DNA of 64,000 nucleotides from Trichoplax adhaerens. Lineage: Eukaryota > Placozoa > Uniplacotomia > Trichoplacea > Trichoplacidae. Of this stretch, positions 14,001-27,245 are shown one piece after another. The stretch's first letter is position 1. Each line of letters begins with the position of its first letter. The stretch covers positions 259,872-323,871 of the forward strand of contig NW_002060945.1 in the NCBI RefSeq assembly GCF_000150275.1. The letters run 5' to 3'. Both the position numbers and the translations under genes were made by a program. Under the pieces are notes generated by a model. The model was not told the origin of the DNA, did not search any database, and worked only from the letters and a program-made list of their open reading frames with translations.

Positions 14001-17000
14001 TAGATGAAGCTGTAGAACATTATCGACAACAGATTGCGACATTACAACAAGCTGTAGGGGACAGTGATGGTGTGCTGTCACTTGAAGGTAATTCAACAAA
14101 ATTACAAGAATTACAACATAAATGTGATCAACTAGTAGGAATTGTTGAAGAACTAGAAGCTTTACGTGATGAAGATGAACAAAATCACCGTGAAGAACTT
14201 TCACACTTAAAACAGCAACATCAGGAACAGATTGAATCGTTAATTTCAAATCAAAATAATGCAATAACCTTATACCCCGATGACAGTAAAGACGTTATAA
14301 AGAAATATGAGCAAAAAATTGCTGACATTAAGAAAGAACACCAAGACACCATTGAATCGTTAACGGAAGAACTAGGTGCAAAAATGGAGCAACGTTTGTT
14401 AGCGTTGGAACATGAACATGAAACTGAACTTGAAAACAAAGCTCAAACAGTAGTAGAGGAAGTGACAAAAATTTTTGAAGCAGAATTTGCCGAAAAATTA
14501 GAAGCTTTGCGTATAGAATTAACAGAAGATAACGCAAAAGAAATTGAGCAGTTGAAGCTTCAACATGCTGAAGAGTTGCAACAAGTTAATGATCTTTACG
14601 AAGGTGAAGTAGATTCACTTAAAAAGGAGCACGAATTAGCGAAGCAAAAGTCTGATACTAGTGATGAAAGATTACAAACGCTTAAAGCTAATATTGAACA
14701 GCATTATGAAGAAGAGATGGAATCTGCTAAAGCGGCTATGTTGAAAGAGATAGAAGAAATGGTAGAAAGCATGGAAAGCGCCGCTCAAAAACAGTTAGAA
14801 AATCTTCAAGAAGAATATAACGTTAGAGAACAAGAATTATTATCGTCATTTGAAAATGAAAAAACGGCATTAGTTCGTCAAATACAAGAAGGAACAGAAA
14901 GTAATGTAGAATTGAAGATCTTAACAATTAAAGAAGATTATGAGAAACGAATATTGCAAGAGCGAGCAGAATTTGACGAACAATTACAGAAGTTAAAAGA
15001 ATCTCATGAATACGAATTGGAGTTATTAAGCAAGGAGCATCCTGATGATAGTAATAATGAAAGAATTACAGCAATGCGTGAAAGTATTCAACGTGAATTC
15101 GATGTCAAAACACTTTCATTAACGGAAGAATCGCAAGATATGGCTAAAAAACTTACAAAATTACAACATGATTATAAAGAGAAAAGTAAGGAATTAAAAC
15201 GGTCAAAGGCTGAGTTAGAAACACTAAAAAGCTCATACAAAGAACAATTAGAGGTAATGCCTGCATGCGTACATTAGGATAAAATTAATAGTATTAACGG
15301 GAATAGTACAATATTAGTAAGTAATTAGTATACAAAGCAATTATTAAACTAACGCTGACTGGGTTATTGTTAACAACAGGGCCCTAGTCAAAAAGATGAA
15401 GTTGAAATTAGCCGTTATAAGCAATTGATTGAACAACTTGAACAACAAGTAAAAGATCTAAGCCAGCAAAATGTTAGTAGTTAGCCGTATGTAGGCTGAT
15501 ATTTAATTTGTTTAAAATTATGACATAGTATTAACATAGAATTATATTTAGGATGAATTAACTGCAGTGTCTGATTTATTGGACAAGAGTGACAGCGAAG
15601 TTAGTTTAATATTATAATTTACAATTTATATTGAAATTAAAGATGATCTATGAAGACCTCTGTCAATATTATATCTAATTTTGTTTTTACCATTGCTTTT
15701 GTTGATAATTTTGTAGCTGATTAAAGACAACGGTCAACTCAAACAGCAGCTTTATCAACTTAATGAGAAATATCAATCAGCTTTATCTGATATAGAAAAA
15801 GAGAAAGATAAGCAAAAGAAACTCATAGGGACACTACGTAATGAACAAGAGAATTTATCAAAGATTAGGTACTACAAGATATAATTGATAATTCTCAGAT
15901 CCTGTGATAATGCGAATTAGTCTCATACTAAACGCAATCGTAAATTTGATAGTGTAAAATATTTATATGCATGTAATATTACTTTATAATATGTAGTAAA
16001 TCGCATTATGATGGTTGTATCATTTCTGGATTGTTATATTTAGGGACGGGACGCAACGTACTAGTCAAATATTGCGAAATATTTTAAAAAAGGTTTTATT
16101 GTCGGATATTGCCATTGAAGATTACCTTACAACATGTACTACTAAACTATCGCAATATGAAGATATTTCTCGTATAGGTATGAATATGTCTTAATTACTT
16201 TGGCGATAATTTATAATTCGTCAAGTACGAAAATTCATAATTTCTATAGTTTTACTGTCCCAACTTGCAATAACCACTTTTAATTTTACTTCAGTTAAAA
16301 TTAGGCTACCATCGGAAATTGGGAGCCCAAACTCTACTGAGGCTGTCGAACTTAATATGAGACTAGATAGTACATTTTCTAGCGAGGATATCGACAGTAA
16401 TTGTGCGGAATTATCAGAAAGTATGGATGTGATAAAACTCGTGTCTGTATTACTTTATGTATTATTGCGGAGTTTTTTGTTTGCCATGCCATTGCTTTCT
16501 TAGTGATAATGTTAATGACTCAAAAGTTCAATCACTTTATATTTTGAATAATGTTCATAACTGTGAGTGCTCTAAAAGTTTTTATAGTATTATCTACAAT
16601 AACTTATGTTGATATGTAATATCAGTTGCAATACTATACTATCAGCTATTATTATGGCTTTGATATTAATATTTTGCTTTAACTTACCCGGATTTAATAT
16701 CTCTGTAGTGATACTATCAAGACTCCAGATCTCCATCAGAAGATTTGTGGGAGTACTTAAAACTACATTTTCTCAGGTTCGTAACGCTGCGTGTACTAGT
16801 CTACTAGATTATATTTATTGTTTTTTGACACACCTTAGTAGCTCTTTAACACAATTAACGACGTTATTAAAATTTTTTAATGTGCACATGACTACTGCTA
16901 ATTGCAGTTTGCAGATGTTTATGATACTCCCAGAGTCCATAATCAAGATTCTCCTTCTAACCGAGTCGATCTACATAGACAGCTATTACAAGAACTAGAT

Positions 17001-20000
17001 AGTAAAGATGATCTTACAATTAGGCTTCGTCAAGCCGAGAAAAGCATGAAGCTGCTTACGCAAGAAAGAGATCGCTTATTACAGGAGAATTATGATATTA
17101 AAATGGCTCGTGATATATCTGATGTTACTGTTAGTAAAGGGGCATCGCAGAATGAGAAATTAATGTTAGAATTATTAATGAGAGAGAGATCAGTCGAGCT
17201 AAAAGAGAAAATAGCTGAAAATCACATCATGGAACAGAAATTAGCAGACGTCGATACTGATTGCCGAAAATTAAAAGAGCAAGTAAAGCAACTAGAATTG
17301 GATAGTAAAAATTTAGAATCATCTTACCAAGACAGCCTTGCTACTAATCGCAAATTGCAAGCTGATTTATATCAAAAGAATGCAGAAATCAGTATTATAG
17401 AGGAAAATTTACAGCATAAATCAAATCGTTGCCAAAAATTAGATACCGCAGTTTCAGAGAATATTAATGAAGTACGCCGCCTTGAAAGCATACTACGCGA
17501 TAAAGTTATCGAGTTATCCGTTAACGATAGAAAGCTTCAAGAGAAAATACTAACCGTCCAGCGATTGGAAAAGTTAAATAAAGATAAGATCGCTGAATGT
17601 CGAAATTGGGAATTAAATGCCAAAGATAAAACTATGGAATGCAACATACTTCAGCAGCGATTAGACAATAGAGTAGTAGAAATAGAGCATCTTGAAAAAG
17701 TAAATCGAGAAAGATCGACACAATTAGAAGCGTTACAATTGGAAACTAGAAATTCACAATCTGAGAACGATATCTTACGTACGAAATTGCAGAATGCATT
17801 TGATGATAATAATAAATTAGAGGCTGAAATTCAAAAAAGGATAATTAGCGAAGAAATTGAAGCAAATCTGAAGGAAATGATGTTAGAAAAGCGTAAATTA
17901 GAAGGTCAAGTTAACGAACTAGAGGTTGTTATTAGTACTATGCGTGAGCAAATTACTAAGGCAAATGAAGAGAATGCTATTGTAAGCAAACAATTGAAAG
18001 ATTTTACTGTCGAAAATGATAGCTTACGGACAGAGCTTAGCGGTAAAGAGGATGAGTATCAAACCTTATTGACCGCGTATAAGGACAAGATATCTGATGA
18101 TGAAAAGTTAAAGGAGAAATATTTAGCACTTGCTAATGAAAAAGCAAATTTATTGTCGGAATTAAGCCATGAACGTGATAGTACTGATAATTTAAAATCA
18201 AACCTTAAAGAACAGAAAGATAACTTTAATAAAATTTCACGAAAGTTGGATCAAGTGGAGACAGAACTAACCGAAAAGGAAGATCAGAGAAGGAAACTTA
18301 GTCAGGAATGTCATAGCCTTCAACTACAAATTGAATTATTGAGAACACTGGTCCATGATAAACCTGATTCACCTCTTAAAAGTGAATTAACAATTGCGCA
18401 AAGGAAAAATGATACCCTTGTGGCACAAATTAAAACCTTACATAGCGATTGTAGTAAATTTAAAGATGATGTAATCTCTCTACAAAGCCATGTTAACGAC
18501 TTAACTATAGCACTAAATGAAGCAAAGAACCACGAAAAAACTATGGAAGATACTCTTAAGTCTTTGCAATCAGAAGTGATAGAGGTAAAATCTGTTTTGC
18601 AACAGAAAATTTCGACACTAAAGGATTTAAATAATCAAAAAGCTGAAATCGAACAAGAGCTAATATCACTATCTGATACACATAAGCAAGTACTAATAAG
18701 TAAGGATGATATTCAAAATCAATTATTTGAAGAACTTCAGCTGAGATTGGCTTATGAACGTGATATTAAGGAAGGAAAGCTTATTAGACTTAGTAATCGC
18801 ACTGAAGAACTAACTCGTGAACTTCAGGTGAAACTTGAATCAGAAAGAGCATTACAACGTGAAAGGCAACAATTATCTGACGAACTAAAACAATTATTAT
18901 CAGTCATTGAAGAACGAAAATCTGAAATAGTTGAATTAAAAGAAGAGAAACAGCAAGCAATTCAGGAATTAAACATCAAACGTGATAATATAAATGATCT
19001 TGAAATGCAAGTATTGTCTATGCATAAGCAAATTGATAATTTACGGCAAAATAATGACGAACAGGAGCATCTATTAAATAAAATGACACTAAATCTACAA
19101 GCAACGCAACAAGAATTATTTAAGGAATTGCAGGATAAAGTCAATATTGATATTCGACATCGTGAACAAACTACAATCCTTATGGAAGAAATTGAAGCTA
19201 AAAGTCAGTCCGAAAAAGTGTCTAGACAAGATTTAGAAAAAATGGTTAGTAGACTATTTAATGAATTGCAAAGACGTGTTGAATTAGAACGTTCGTTTGT
19301 AAGCGTCCGTGAGCAATTGCAACAAAATTTAGAATCAGCTGCGGATGTTCATCAACGATTAGAACATCGGGTGAAAGAGTTGACTACGATAGTAGGCCAT
19401 AAAGAACAGTACATCAATGAACTATGTTCTGAAAGGCGGAATATAGAAGAAGATAAAGCGAATCTTTTAACCCAATTGAATGAAGCCGAAAAAGTTAGTG
19501 CAACGAACAATACCCAATTGGAGGAATTACGAGCGGCAATGCTAAATCTGGATGTAGAAAAGGCCGAGATTGAAGTTTCTAAGCAACAAGTTGTTAGTGA
19601 AAAGCTTCATTTACAAGAAATACATGATGAAACCGTAAAATTAAATGAATTTCTTCAGAGCAGTAATAATGATCTTCAAGCACAGAGAGAAGATTTGATT
19701 TCTGTTAATCGCCGATATGAAGAAGAAACTAAAACTTTACGTGAATTACTTGCAAAAAATGCAGATGAAACTCGTACAATTGTATCAGTACACGAAAATC
19801 TTGAGAATCTCTTGGAAGAAAATACCAGATTGTTAGCTGATCTAATTGTACAGTTTGACGATTTTCAGCAGGAGTCAGCTATTGACAACGTCGAAGATAA
19901 GCATGGGAATATAAAACAGCAAGAATCAATCGATAAATTCGCTAAGTTTTGTGAAATCAATCTAAGACGCTTTCAATCTCAAATTGAAAAATTGCGTAGC

Positions 20001-23000
20001 ATTATGCAGCTAAAAGAAGACATACTATCTCGTCAATGTGATGAAATTCGCAATCTTCAGCAAAATATAATGTTAAGGCAAAATGAAATTTCAGATAGAA
20101 ATGCACAGTTAGCTAAACAAGACGTGAAATTAATATCTTTACATCAAGAAATTTCCGACCAAGATGACCTAAAAGTGCAGCTTATGGAGATAAAATTTGA
20201 TGTAGAAATGAAGGAGGACAAAATATCACAACTGGAAGAAGAACTAAATACGCAGCAAGGTGCAGCAGCTGATGCTAACTCTGCTGTTGAAGATCTAAAT
20301 GTGTCTATAAATGATTTGCGCCGATCATTTGATGATAAGGACGATCAGGTTAGACAGTACAAGAGTGAATTAGAAGCACAAAAAGCTACAATTGGATTAC
20401 TTGAAGTTGAAGCAAACAATATAAATCTGAAACTGGCGGAACTGTACGATTTTGCGACAAGCATAAATGGGAAAGAGGACGTAACCATCCAATCTAGTAG
20501 TGTTGATAAGAGTAAAGAGAACAGAATCTTTAATATAGATTTGAATGCAATAAGTGCTAAATTGGAAGGATTGCAGTCGATCTTCATTAATCGTAATGTG
20601 CAGTTTGAGGATTTAAGAAAATTGAATGAAGAATATTCTGTAGAACTTGGCATCTTACGGAAACGTGATTTAGCCAACTGTGAGAAATTATCACAATTAA
20701 CTGCTGACCTTGAGCAAGCTAAATCCACGCTATCTGAACAGCAACAAGTTATGACGATGTTAAATTCAGAATTAGGTGCAGTACGTGAAGACAACTCATT
20801 AAAACAAGAGATTATCAATAACTTAGAGCATGTAAATACTGACACTAAAGGTAAGCTAGAAGAGATGAAACAAAGGACTAATGATGTATCTGATCAATTA
20901 CGAAAACAAAAATCGGATAATGAAATTCAAAAAAATGAATTTACAACGCGTGAAAATCATTTAGCTGAATTATTAAATCTGGAAAGAAATAAAGCCGAAG
21001 AAAATGCGACTTTAGTTAGTAGATTACAAGACGATACGACTCACCTTGAAAATGAAATAAAGGAGGCAAAAAGAGTTGACAGCAACTTGAAATCTCAGAT
21101 CGATGAATTGGAAGTTCGTCTTTATCATGAACAAGAAAATTGTGAACGGTTAACTGTACAATTAGATAGCAAAAATGACGCCTATAAGAGAAAAGAAGCG
21201 GAGCTGCAGCGCATAACAATTCAGTTGTTACAATCTGATCAAGAACATGAAAAGCAACGTGGATTATATGAGGACGAAGTTAAAAATCTTAAAAATATGC
21301 ATAATAATACCATGCATATGCTATACAAAAATTTAAGGGAAGCATTCGCCGAATTCTTTGAAGAGTATGATATTACTGTTGAAGATATTGATACTAATGA
21401 AATAGAAGAAAGAATTAACCAGGTAATGAATTTATAATAGAATTTCATTCTGTATGAATGTATCGATTCTCAATTACAAGCGATTATGTATTCGATGCAA
21501 AATTATAATATAATTTAATTTTTTATTCTCCTCGCGTAATTAAAGTATAAATGTTATTGCTCTACTAGCTAATCACTGATGTTAAGGGAGGAATTAAAGA
21601 AAGGCAAGACATTAAACTTTCGCAGCTGAAGGAAGCAACCGTTGAAGAAGTGACCGAAAAGAATAAGAATGAATTGCAGTTGATACATGAACGCCAAATT
21701 GCGGCAATGAAAGCTCAATTTAAGCGTGATCTTGCTAAACTAAGATCAGAGCTTACCCAACGCCATGCTTTGCAGTTAAGTAAATTAATTCAGAAGCATC
21801 AAGATGAAATCGATAGTGTGCGTAAGGAACACAAAGGTAAGATTGCGTTTACAATTATCTAAATAGTATATATATAATACGGAACATTGACGGCTAAAGA
21901 TCAGTCAATAAACAGCAACTGACTTCGCAAACACAATTAGGTGGTTCAAATCTATCCGCAGAAAATCTTGGTCAAATTTTGCAGGAGGTTGATAGCTTGG
22001 ATCAAGCCCTGGATGCATCTCCTGATCAAAATTCTACAACTTATCATAGTCATGTTATGGTATCTCGAAAACTTTTTTAGAACTAGAATATAAACTTTAC
22101 TATTTAGTTTAAAGTATAAATTTCTGCTAATTTTTAAAGAAATTATTATGTCGTATTGTTGAAACACAGAATGGATCCATTTAAACTGTATACTTTTACT
22201 GTACTCGTGCTAGGAACAAGTGCAAGAAATACAAGAAGAATGCATGACCTTGCGTTCAGTGGTTGAGCAATTGCCTGTTGTGTAAGGACATTTTCGCAGT
22301 CTTGTAATCTGTACGTTATAATTGATTGTTTAAACTATATTAATGTAGAATGACTCTAGAAGAAAAAATACAGATGATGCAAGTCGCTTTTGATAATGAG
22401 AAACAATCGTTATTGGATACCGTTAAATCAATGAAGGATTTATTTTCTGCTTGTCAACAAGAATTTACTGTAAGTGTACGAACGATATAAATGAATTATT
22501 TCGCCTAAATTAATTCATTTATTCTGATTTAATTAAAATTATATTTAATTGATCGTTAGAAATCCGAGAGGACTGATTGGCAATATAAAATATTAAATAC
22601 AGTCCAGGATATCTTTGAGAAAGAACAGCAAGCATTACATACTGAGCTACTTACTCAAAATTTATTACAAGATGGAATTCCAAATATAGAATCGTTGAAA
22701 ATTTATATTCAGCAGAAAGTAAATATATTTTACGTGAAAGTTTGATTACATCATACATATGCAACTTTTGTATTATTTTGAGCTAATCTAGATGATATAG
22801 CATGCAAGATATGGACATGTTGTTGTACACTACTTTGTTAAAATACAGGATTTTCTATCTTTACAGGAACAGTATCATATCATGGCAATGAAACAATTGC
22901 ATGCTACTGACAGAGGTGCTTTAGTTAGTGAAATCGGTCGTTTACGTGATATTTTAAAGAAATCTGAAAAAGAAAATGAAAAAAGAGTAAGTTTTCAACG

Positions 23001-26000
23001 CTTACCGAAATAGTAATGTGAAGCTTACTAGTTCCTCTATTTACTTTCGGTAGCTTTCGTCTCCGTTGAATTTTAACGCATTAAAGCTGATTAAGCTGAT
23101 TAAATATACATGTTTATTTATTGCTACAAATTTTTCTTGTTGATAATATCAAGTTATTCGAAATGAATACGCGTATGGAAATATCGAACGATCAATGGAG
23201 CAAATCAGAAGCAGAACTTAGAGAGCAGCGTAAGATCGAGTTTAGACATGCATATTGATTACTATAATTGTGCAGTGTCTGATGTCTTCCATTGATATAC
23301 AAAAATGGCTTGTAAATCGAGTTATTAATAGTACATTAATTTTTCAGTATCGACAGCAAAGACACAAATTTCTCTACTGCAGTCGACAATTCAAAGCTTA
23401 GAGTCGGCTGTGAAATCTACTGAAGATAAAAGGAATGAACTTCAAAGAGTATTGGATGAACAAAAGCATCTTGTAACCAATCTTAACGATGCTCTATCAC
23501 AGGAAAGACAACGTAATGCTCAATTAAATATGCTTTTAGCGAAAGAGTCATCGAGATCCGAATCGCTTAAGTATGTAAAAATGTAATTAAGTAGTTAAAA
23601 TAAAAATGTTGTATATGTAATATATATATAATTATCATTAGTCATGATATGATAGCATCCAACGGCGGTGATGTATTAAATACGATTTCGCGTAAAATAT
23701 GAAACGTGGAAAATTTTTTATTTGTATTGCGTCCCATCAGAAAAACATTTTTCAATACGTTTTATTCTACATTGTATTCTTATAGAGAGTCTTTAGAAAT
23801 TGAAAAGGTTAGATGCGCCAACTTGCTGGAAGCTTTGGATCTTGAACGAGTCAGTAATAATCAGCTGCAGAGCACATTGGATTTAGAATCTCAGCGTAGG
23901 TTAGATACCAGTGAACGTAGTCAAGAAACAGTAAAAGAAATAACCATAGCTTTAGATGCAGAGCGAAGTCAACGGAACGAATTAGAAAAGGAATTAGATA
24001 GTGAGAGGCAAAAAATTGCTTCTTTGCATATGCATTTAGAAGTGGATCGATCACGTAACCAAGAAGCGTACTTGCTGGAACGTAACTTAGTTACAGAACT
24101 GAAGACAAAATTACAGACTGAAAAGGTATGCCTTCTTAACCATATATATTGTTATAATACTGTACTGCTTTTCCATGACCACGTATATTTATTTATTAGA
24201 CACGCATAAAAGAGCTTGCCTTATCACTGGATAGGGAAAAAGATCTAACTACGCAGTTGAAAGATACATTACAAACCGAACGGAACGTGGGCCGGCAAAG
24301 AAAGCATAATTATGATACAATAATGCAATTAGAATCTGTACTTGATGCTGAGAAGACCCGCATCGGAACCTTAAAGTATGAACTAAATATCAAAGACGAA
24401 CTTATTACTGATTTAAAGAAAGAGTTACAAGAAAATAAGGAACAACAGAAGGTTAAAGCTACAGCCTTAGCAAAACATCGAGCCGAAGCAGAAAATAACC
24501 AAAAACATCTGATTAAAAAACAACAGGAAATAGAAAAATTAATCTTAGAGAAAGATAGGTAATTAAATTTTACAAGACATTTCTATAATTTAGTCTAGGC
24601 CCAATTTTGGTTTTACTCTTTTTACCTAGCGTAAAAACGAAACCGATAATGATCGGATAACTTATCAATATTTATCTTGCTTTTTGCTCAACTGTGTGGC
24701 GTATTCTAGTGTGGCAGCAAAGTGCGATCGACTCGAGTCAACGATTCGCAGCATAAATTCGAACCAAAGTGATAAAGATATGCAGATGAAGAACATGGAG
24801 AGTCATCTAGATAGATTACGCACACAAGCTAAGCAAATAGAGGAGTTAGAACAACAATATGTCAGTAAGATGAGATTGAAGGATAGCGTAATTGACGAAA
24901 CAAAAGCAAAAGTGAGGCAGCTTCATAAACGTCTTGAAGTTGCGGATGATCATGCCAAATTACAGGAAAAGCGTGTTGAAGAACTACAATTGATGCAAAG
25001 TCGCAAAATGAATGATGAGGTACTGACAATCATGATTGACTTGATATCTTCCTTATTATCAGTGAAGATCTCCCGACATGTTAACAACCTTACGTTTACA
25101 ACTTATGCATTTCAGGGTACTGTGCGTCAGTTACAACATCGTTTTGATTTCTTGCACCAACAATGTCAAATTTTATTAATTAAATTTAACGATGTGGTGA
25201 TGAGGTAAGACTGTTAATTATTAAGTTAATCTACATCGTATTAACTATTTTTATTTAAATTTGAAGTGAATCTCATTTTTCTGCGTATGATGAATATTAT
25301 TGTTATCGTAATGCTGTTTATTGATCTCTCAAAAGACGTAAAACTGCTTCCAGGCCTGTAGCAACCGATAGCGAAGATTTTTATTTGCTTGAAGATACGT
25401 TACTAAAGATTTCTAATGAGTTAAAGGATATAAGTCTAGACATGAATACATGGAAAGAGGTACTTAGTATTTGATTATAAAATACAAAGTAAAATACTCT
25501 CATTAAAGTAAATATCTGCCTTGAGTAGCTGTTTGCTTAAGCTAAGCTATTGAGTAGAATATGATGGTTTTATAGTAAGAACGTTAATATTATACTTTTT
25601 AAAGGTGTACTGTAGTGAGTTATTATTTCCTCAATGAATTCTTTGATTAAATACCGGCTCCTAGGCAAATGGGGTCGATTATGGTTCATCAGCGTCCGCT
25701 GCAATGCATGAGAAATTAATAAAACAAAACAGGGAATTAACCAGTTTTGTACATCAATTGCAAGAGGACAAAGATAGCTCACACAAAAATACAGAATTAC
25801 TCAATAAATTAAATAGGGAATTGCAAGATCGAATTGATGCTAAGGTTAGAACCTGTAACTAATAAATTTACTTCTCATATTTAGGGCATTTATATTATGC
25901 GATACATTATAGAGTTAATGTAATGCATATGCAGTTATTGACTTTTCATTCACTTATAGCAATTTGCTACCATTAATCAATATTATTATTACTGAATACG

Positions 26001-27245
26001 CTATGTTCTTTATACCAAGATGTGCCTTGTAAATTATTGATGATATTGTAAAAAAATTTTGTCAATTAATTATTACAATGAATTATGATCCTTTATAGAG
26101 TTTACAGGAAAAGTTGTTACTTCGAGAAAAATCCTCTTGGCTAGACGAAAAAGACAGGCTATATGAACTACTTGAGAAATCGAAGAGTGAACTTAGTCTG
26201 CTTAAAAACGAAAATCTACAATATCTTATCACTCGTGATGTAGAGTTGTCCTCTGACGATGTTAAGGTAAGTAATTTTGTCCTCGGATTAAACCACGATG
26301 TCAAGGAAAAATGTAAAATTAAACCGTAGTTAATGGATTATAATTGCGCTGTTTCTTAATTTTAATCTTATATTGGTATAGCGTTGGTATGTCCGCTACT
26401 TAAGAGCTGAAGGTTATCGTAAAGCCTTAGTATATCAAAAGAAATACCTCTTGTTACTGTTAGGTGGCTTTCAAGAATGTGAATCTGTTACCTTATCAAT
26501 TATATCAAAACTAGGAGCATATCCACAATCTAGTGAAAGACAGCAACAAAACATCTACTCTAATAACAGCAATAGACGGTTAAGGAAATTTCGTATCGCT
26601 GGTCGCTCTGTTATTGTTATTCTTCGCTTAAAGTTTTTGGTCAGTAAATGGAGAAAAGTCCAAAATAGCAACGTTACCGCATTATTACGTAAGAATCAAC
26701 GCTTTAGAAAAGATCGAGAAGCTCTAACCAATAATGTTGCTCCATACCAAACTTATGATCAGGGTATCCGCAGCTCGAAAGGTTCCAAGGATGAAATTTC
26801 TTCATCCGACTATCATCGCCAGGTTTCGAATAATCGTGATAGATATGATGTAGATTACTGGTTAAAAAGCTCACCATCTCATCAATCCGAAAAGGTAGGC
26901 AATTTACGTGCAAATGATCAACACAAAAGATCGAATTTAACTCCGTCGCCACACGATTTAATGACCACTAAATCTGGTATAAGCCTACATGCTGATCAAA
27001 GCAGATCTATTCCTGGTAATAGTACAATTTCATGGAAATCGAATGGACTAGATAGAACTAGTCCTCAACAAGGTAACAAAATAGCTGCTATGTCGACACC
27101 TGGTGAACGAGATAGATCGAGATCTCCCTCTCGCCACTCACCAAATGTATCTGAAAGTAGCGATCCTGCTTTGACACGCTATATTCACAAATTAGAGGCT
27201 CTGCACGATAGATTAGCTGTGTTAGATACAAAAAACAACAAGTAA
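5083..27245 (+). CDS. Giant AKAP9/pericentrin-like centrosomal coiled-coil protein with C-terminal PACT domain
   Basis: Probably a centrosome/Golgi scaffold of the AKAP9 (AKAP450)/pericentrin family, which docks at centrioles through the PACT domain and recruits gamma-tubulin and signalling partners (family knowledge). Exons: 5083-5173, 7734-15253, 15380-15472, 15552-15599, 15717-15868, 16044-16177, 16295-16420, 16915-21422, 21587-21836, 21905-22059, 22214-22281, 22349-22469, 22560-22718, 22867-22986, 23154-23229, 23348-23570, 23786-24125, 24200-24558, 24710-25019, 25116-25204, 25336-25459, 25665-25844, 26099-26266, 26382-27245. All junctions are GT-AG, phases join without a frame break, and the total is 5,426 codons including stop. 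Almost the whole protein is Q/E/K-rich heptad coiled coil. Residues about 5139-5232 match PACT (W-Y-x-R-Y-L-R-A-E, then Y-Q-K-K-Y-L-L and L-L-G-G-F, then a basic R-x-L-K-F-L-V-x-K-W-R-K segment). A short C-terminal helix (Y-I-x-K-L-E-A-L) also resembles the end of AKAP9. The start was chosen because AAAAAAATGG opens a 30-codon exon whose phase 1 end fits the next acceptor. The protein is longer than I recall for vertebrate AKAP9 or pericentrin. Exon 1 is the least certain part. Confidence 0.9.
5574..6175. repeat. Tandem repeat, about 4 copies, in intron 1 of the coiled-coil gene
   Basis: Copies begin with a GCTTAACTCTATTCT-like string near 5,576, 5,757, 5,894 and 6,068, and continue through tcatagctgaatag and TCTAGCACGTTACTAGTAGC. 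The unit is about 175-182 bp. The second-to-third interval is shortened to about 137 bp because the segment with tgaatgtttgcaatatcatt is missing. Copies 1-3 are very similar; copy 4 is more diverged. Confidence 0.85.
6195..6425. repeat. GTAC/CAGTA-rich palindromic stretch in intron 1
   Basis: Short self-complementary words (acagtac, gtacagt, tactgtat, gtacagtactg) recur here between the two intron tandem arrays. It resembles the denser blocks at 56.2-57.1 kb and around 61.75 kb. No coding content. Confidence 0.5.
6640..7400. repeat. Second tandem array in intron 1 (about 7 units)
   Basis: Units carry CTTAGTAGGAAAGCA and then CAGTGAAAGGATAA. The first three copies (near 6,651, 6,739 and 6,825) are almost identical, with a period of 86-88 bp and the start AAATGTCCAGTAAT. 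Further copies near 6,975, 7,085, 7,206 and 7,340 are longer (115-130 bp) and diverged. The array ends about 330 bp before the acceptor of the giant exon. Confidence 0.85.
7780..14050 (+). repeat. About 20-22 degenerate protein repeats of roughly 70-80 residues inside exon 2
   Basis: Within the 7.5-kb exon a module recurs with the pattern L-E-Q-E-I-x-x-R-L-M-x-E-M-S-x-G-F-Q-Q-Q-L-x-x-[IL]-Q, then H-x-x-E-[LI]. Copies start near 7,800, 8,007, 8,230, 8,460, 8,665, 8,880, 9,080, 9,235, 9,370, 9,580, 9,805, 10,180, 10,385, 10,560, 10,780, 11,040, 11,390, 11,585, 11,790, 12,415, 12,670 and 13,925. Spacing is usually 150-230 nt, with longer gaps towards the 3' side. The E-M-S-x-G-F core is the most constant part and is not simply a leucine heptad. 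It looks like serial internal duplication that then diverged. Confidence 0.8.
26382..26660 (+). other. PACT centrosome-targeting domain (start of last exon)
   Basis: This part of exon 24 encodes the PACT (pericentrin-AKAP450 centrosomal targeting) domain. The Y-L-R-A-E-x-x-R-K-A-L-x-Y-Q-K-K-Y-L-L block and L-L-G-G-F are followed by a divergent linker and then a basic amphipathic helix with the R-L-K-F-L-V-x-K-W pattern. In the family, this domain alone localises to centrioles and binds calmodulin. After it comes an S/R/H/P-rich tail of about 190 residues without clear structure. Confidence 0.92.

Noticed and set aside
16722-16776. Possible 55-nt cryptic exon with a coding-like frame (S-P-S-E-D-L-W-E-Y-L-K)
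   Set aside because: It has AG and GT borders and a fitting 5' phase, but its 3' phase does not fit any acceptor of the next exon. Including it would break the frame. It could be an alternative, frame-breaking exon.
16606-16998. 130-codon hydrophobic open frame on the plus strand
   Set aside because: It spans intron 7 and the out-of-frame start of exon 8. No family resemblance.
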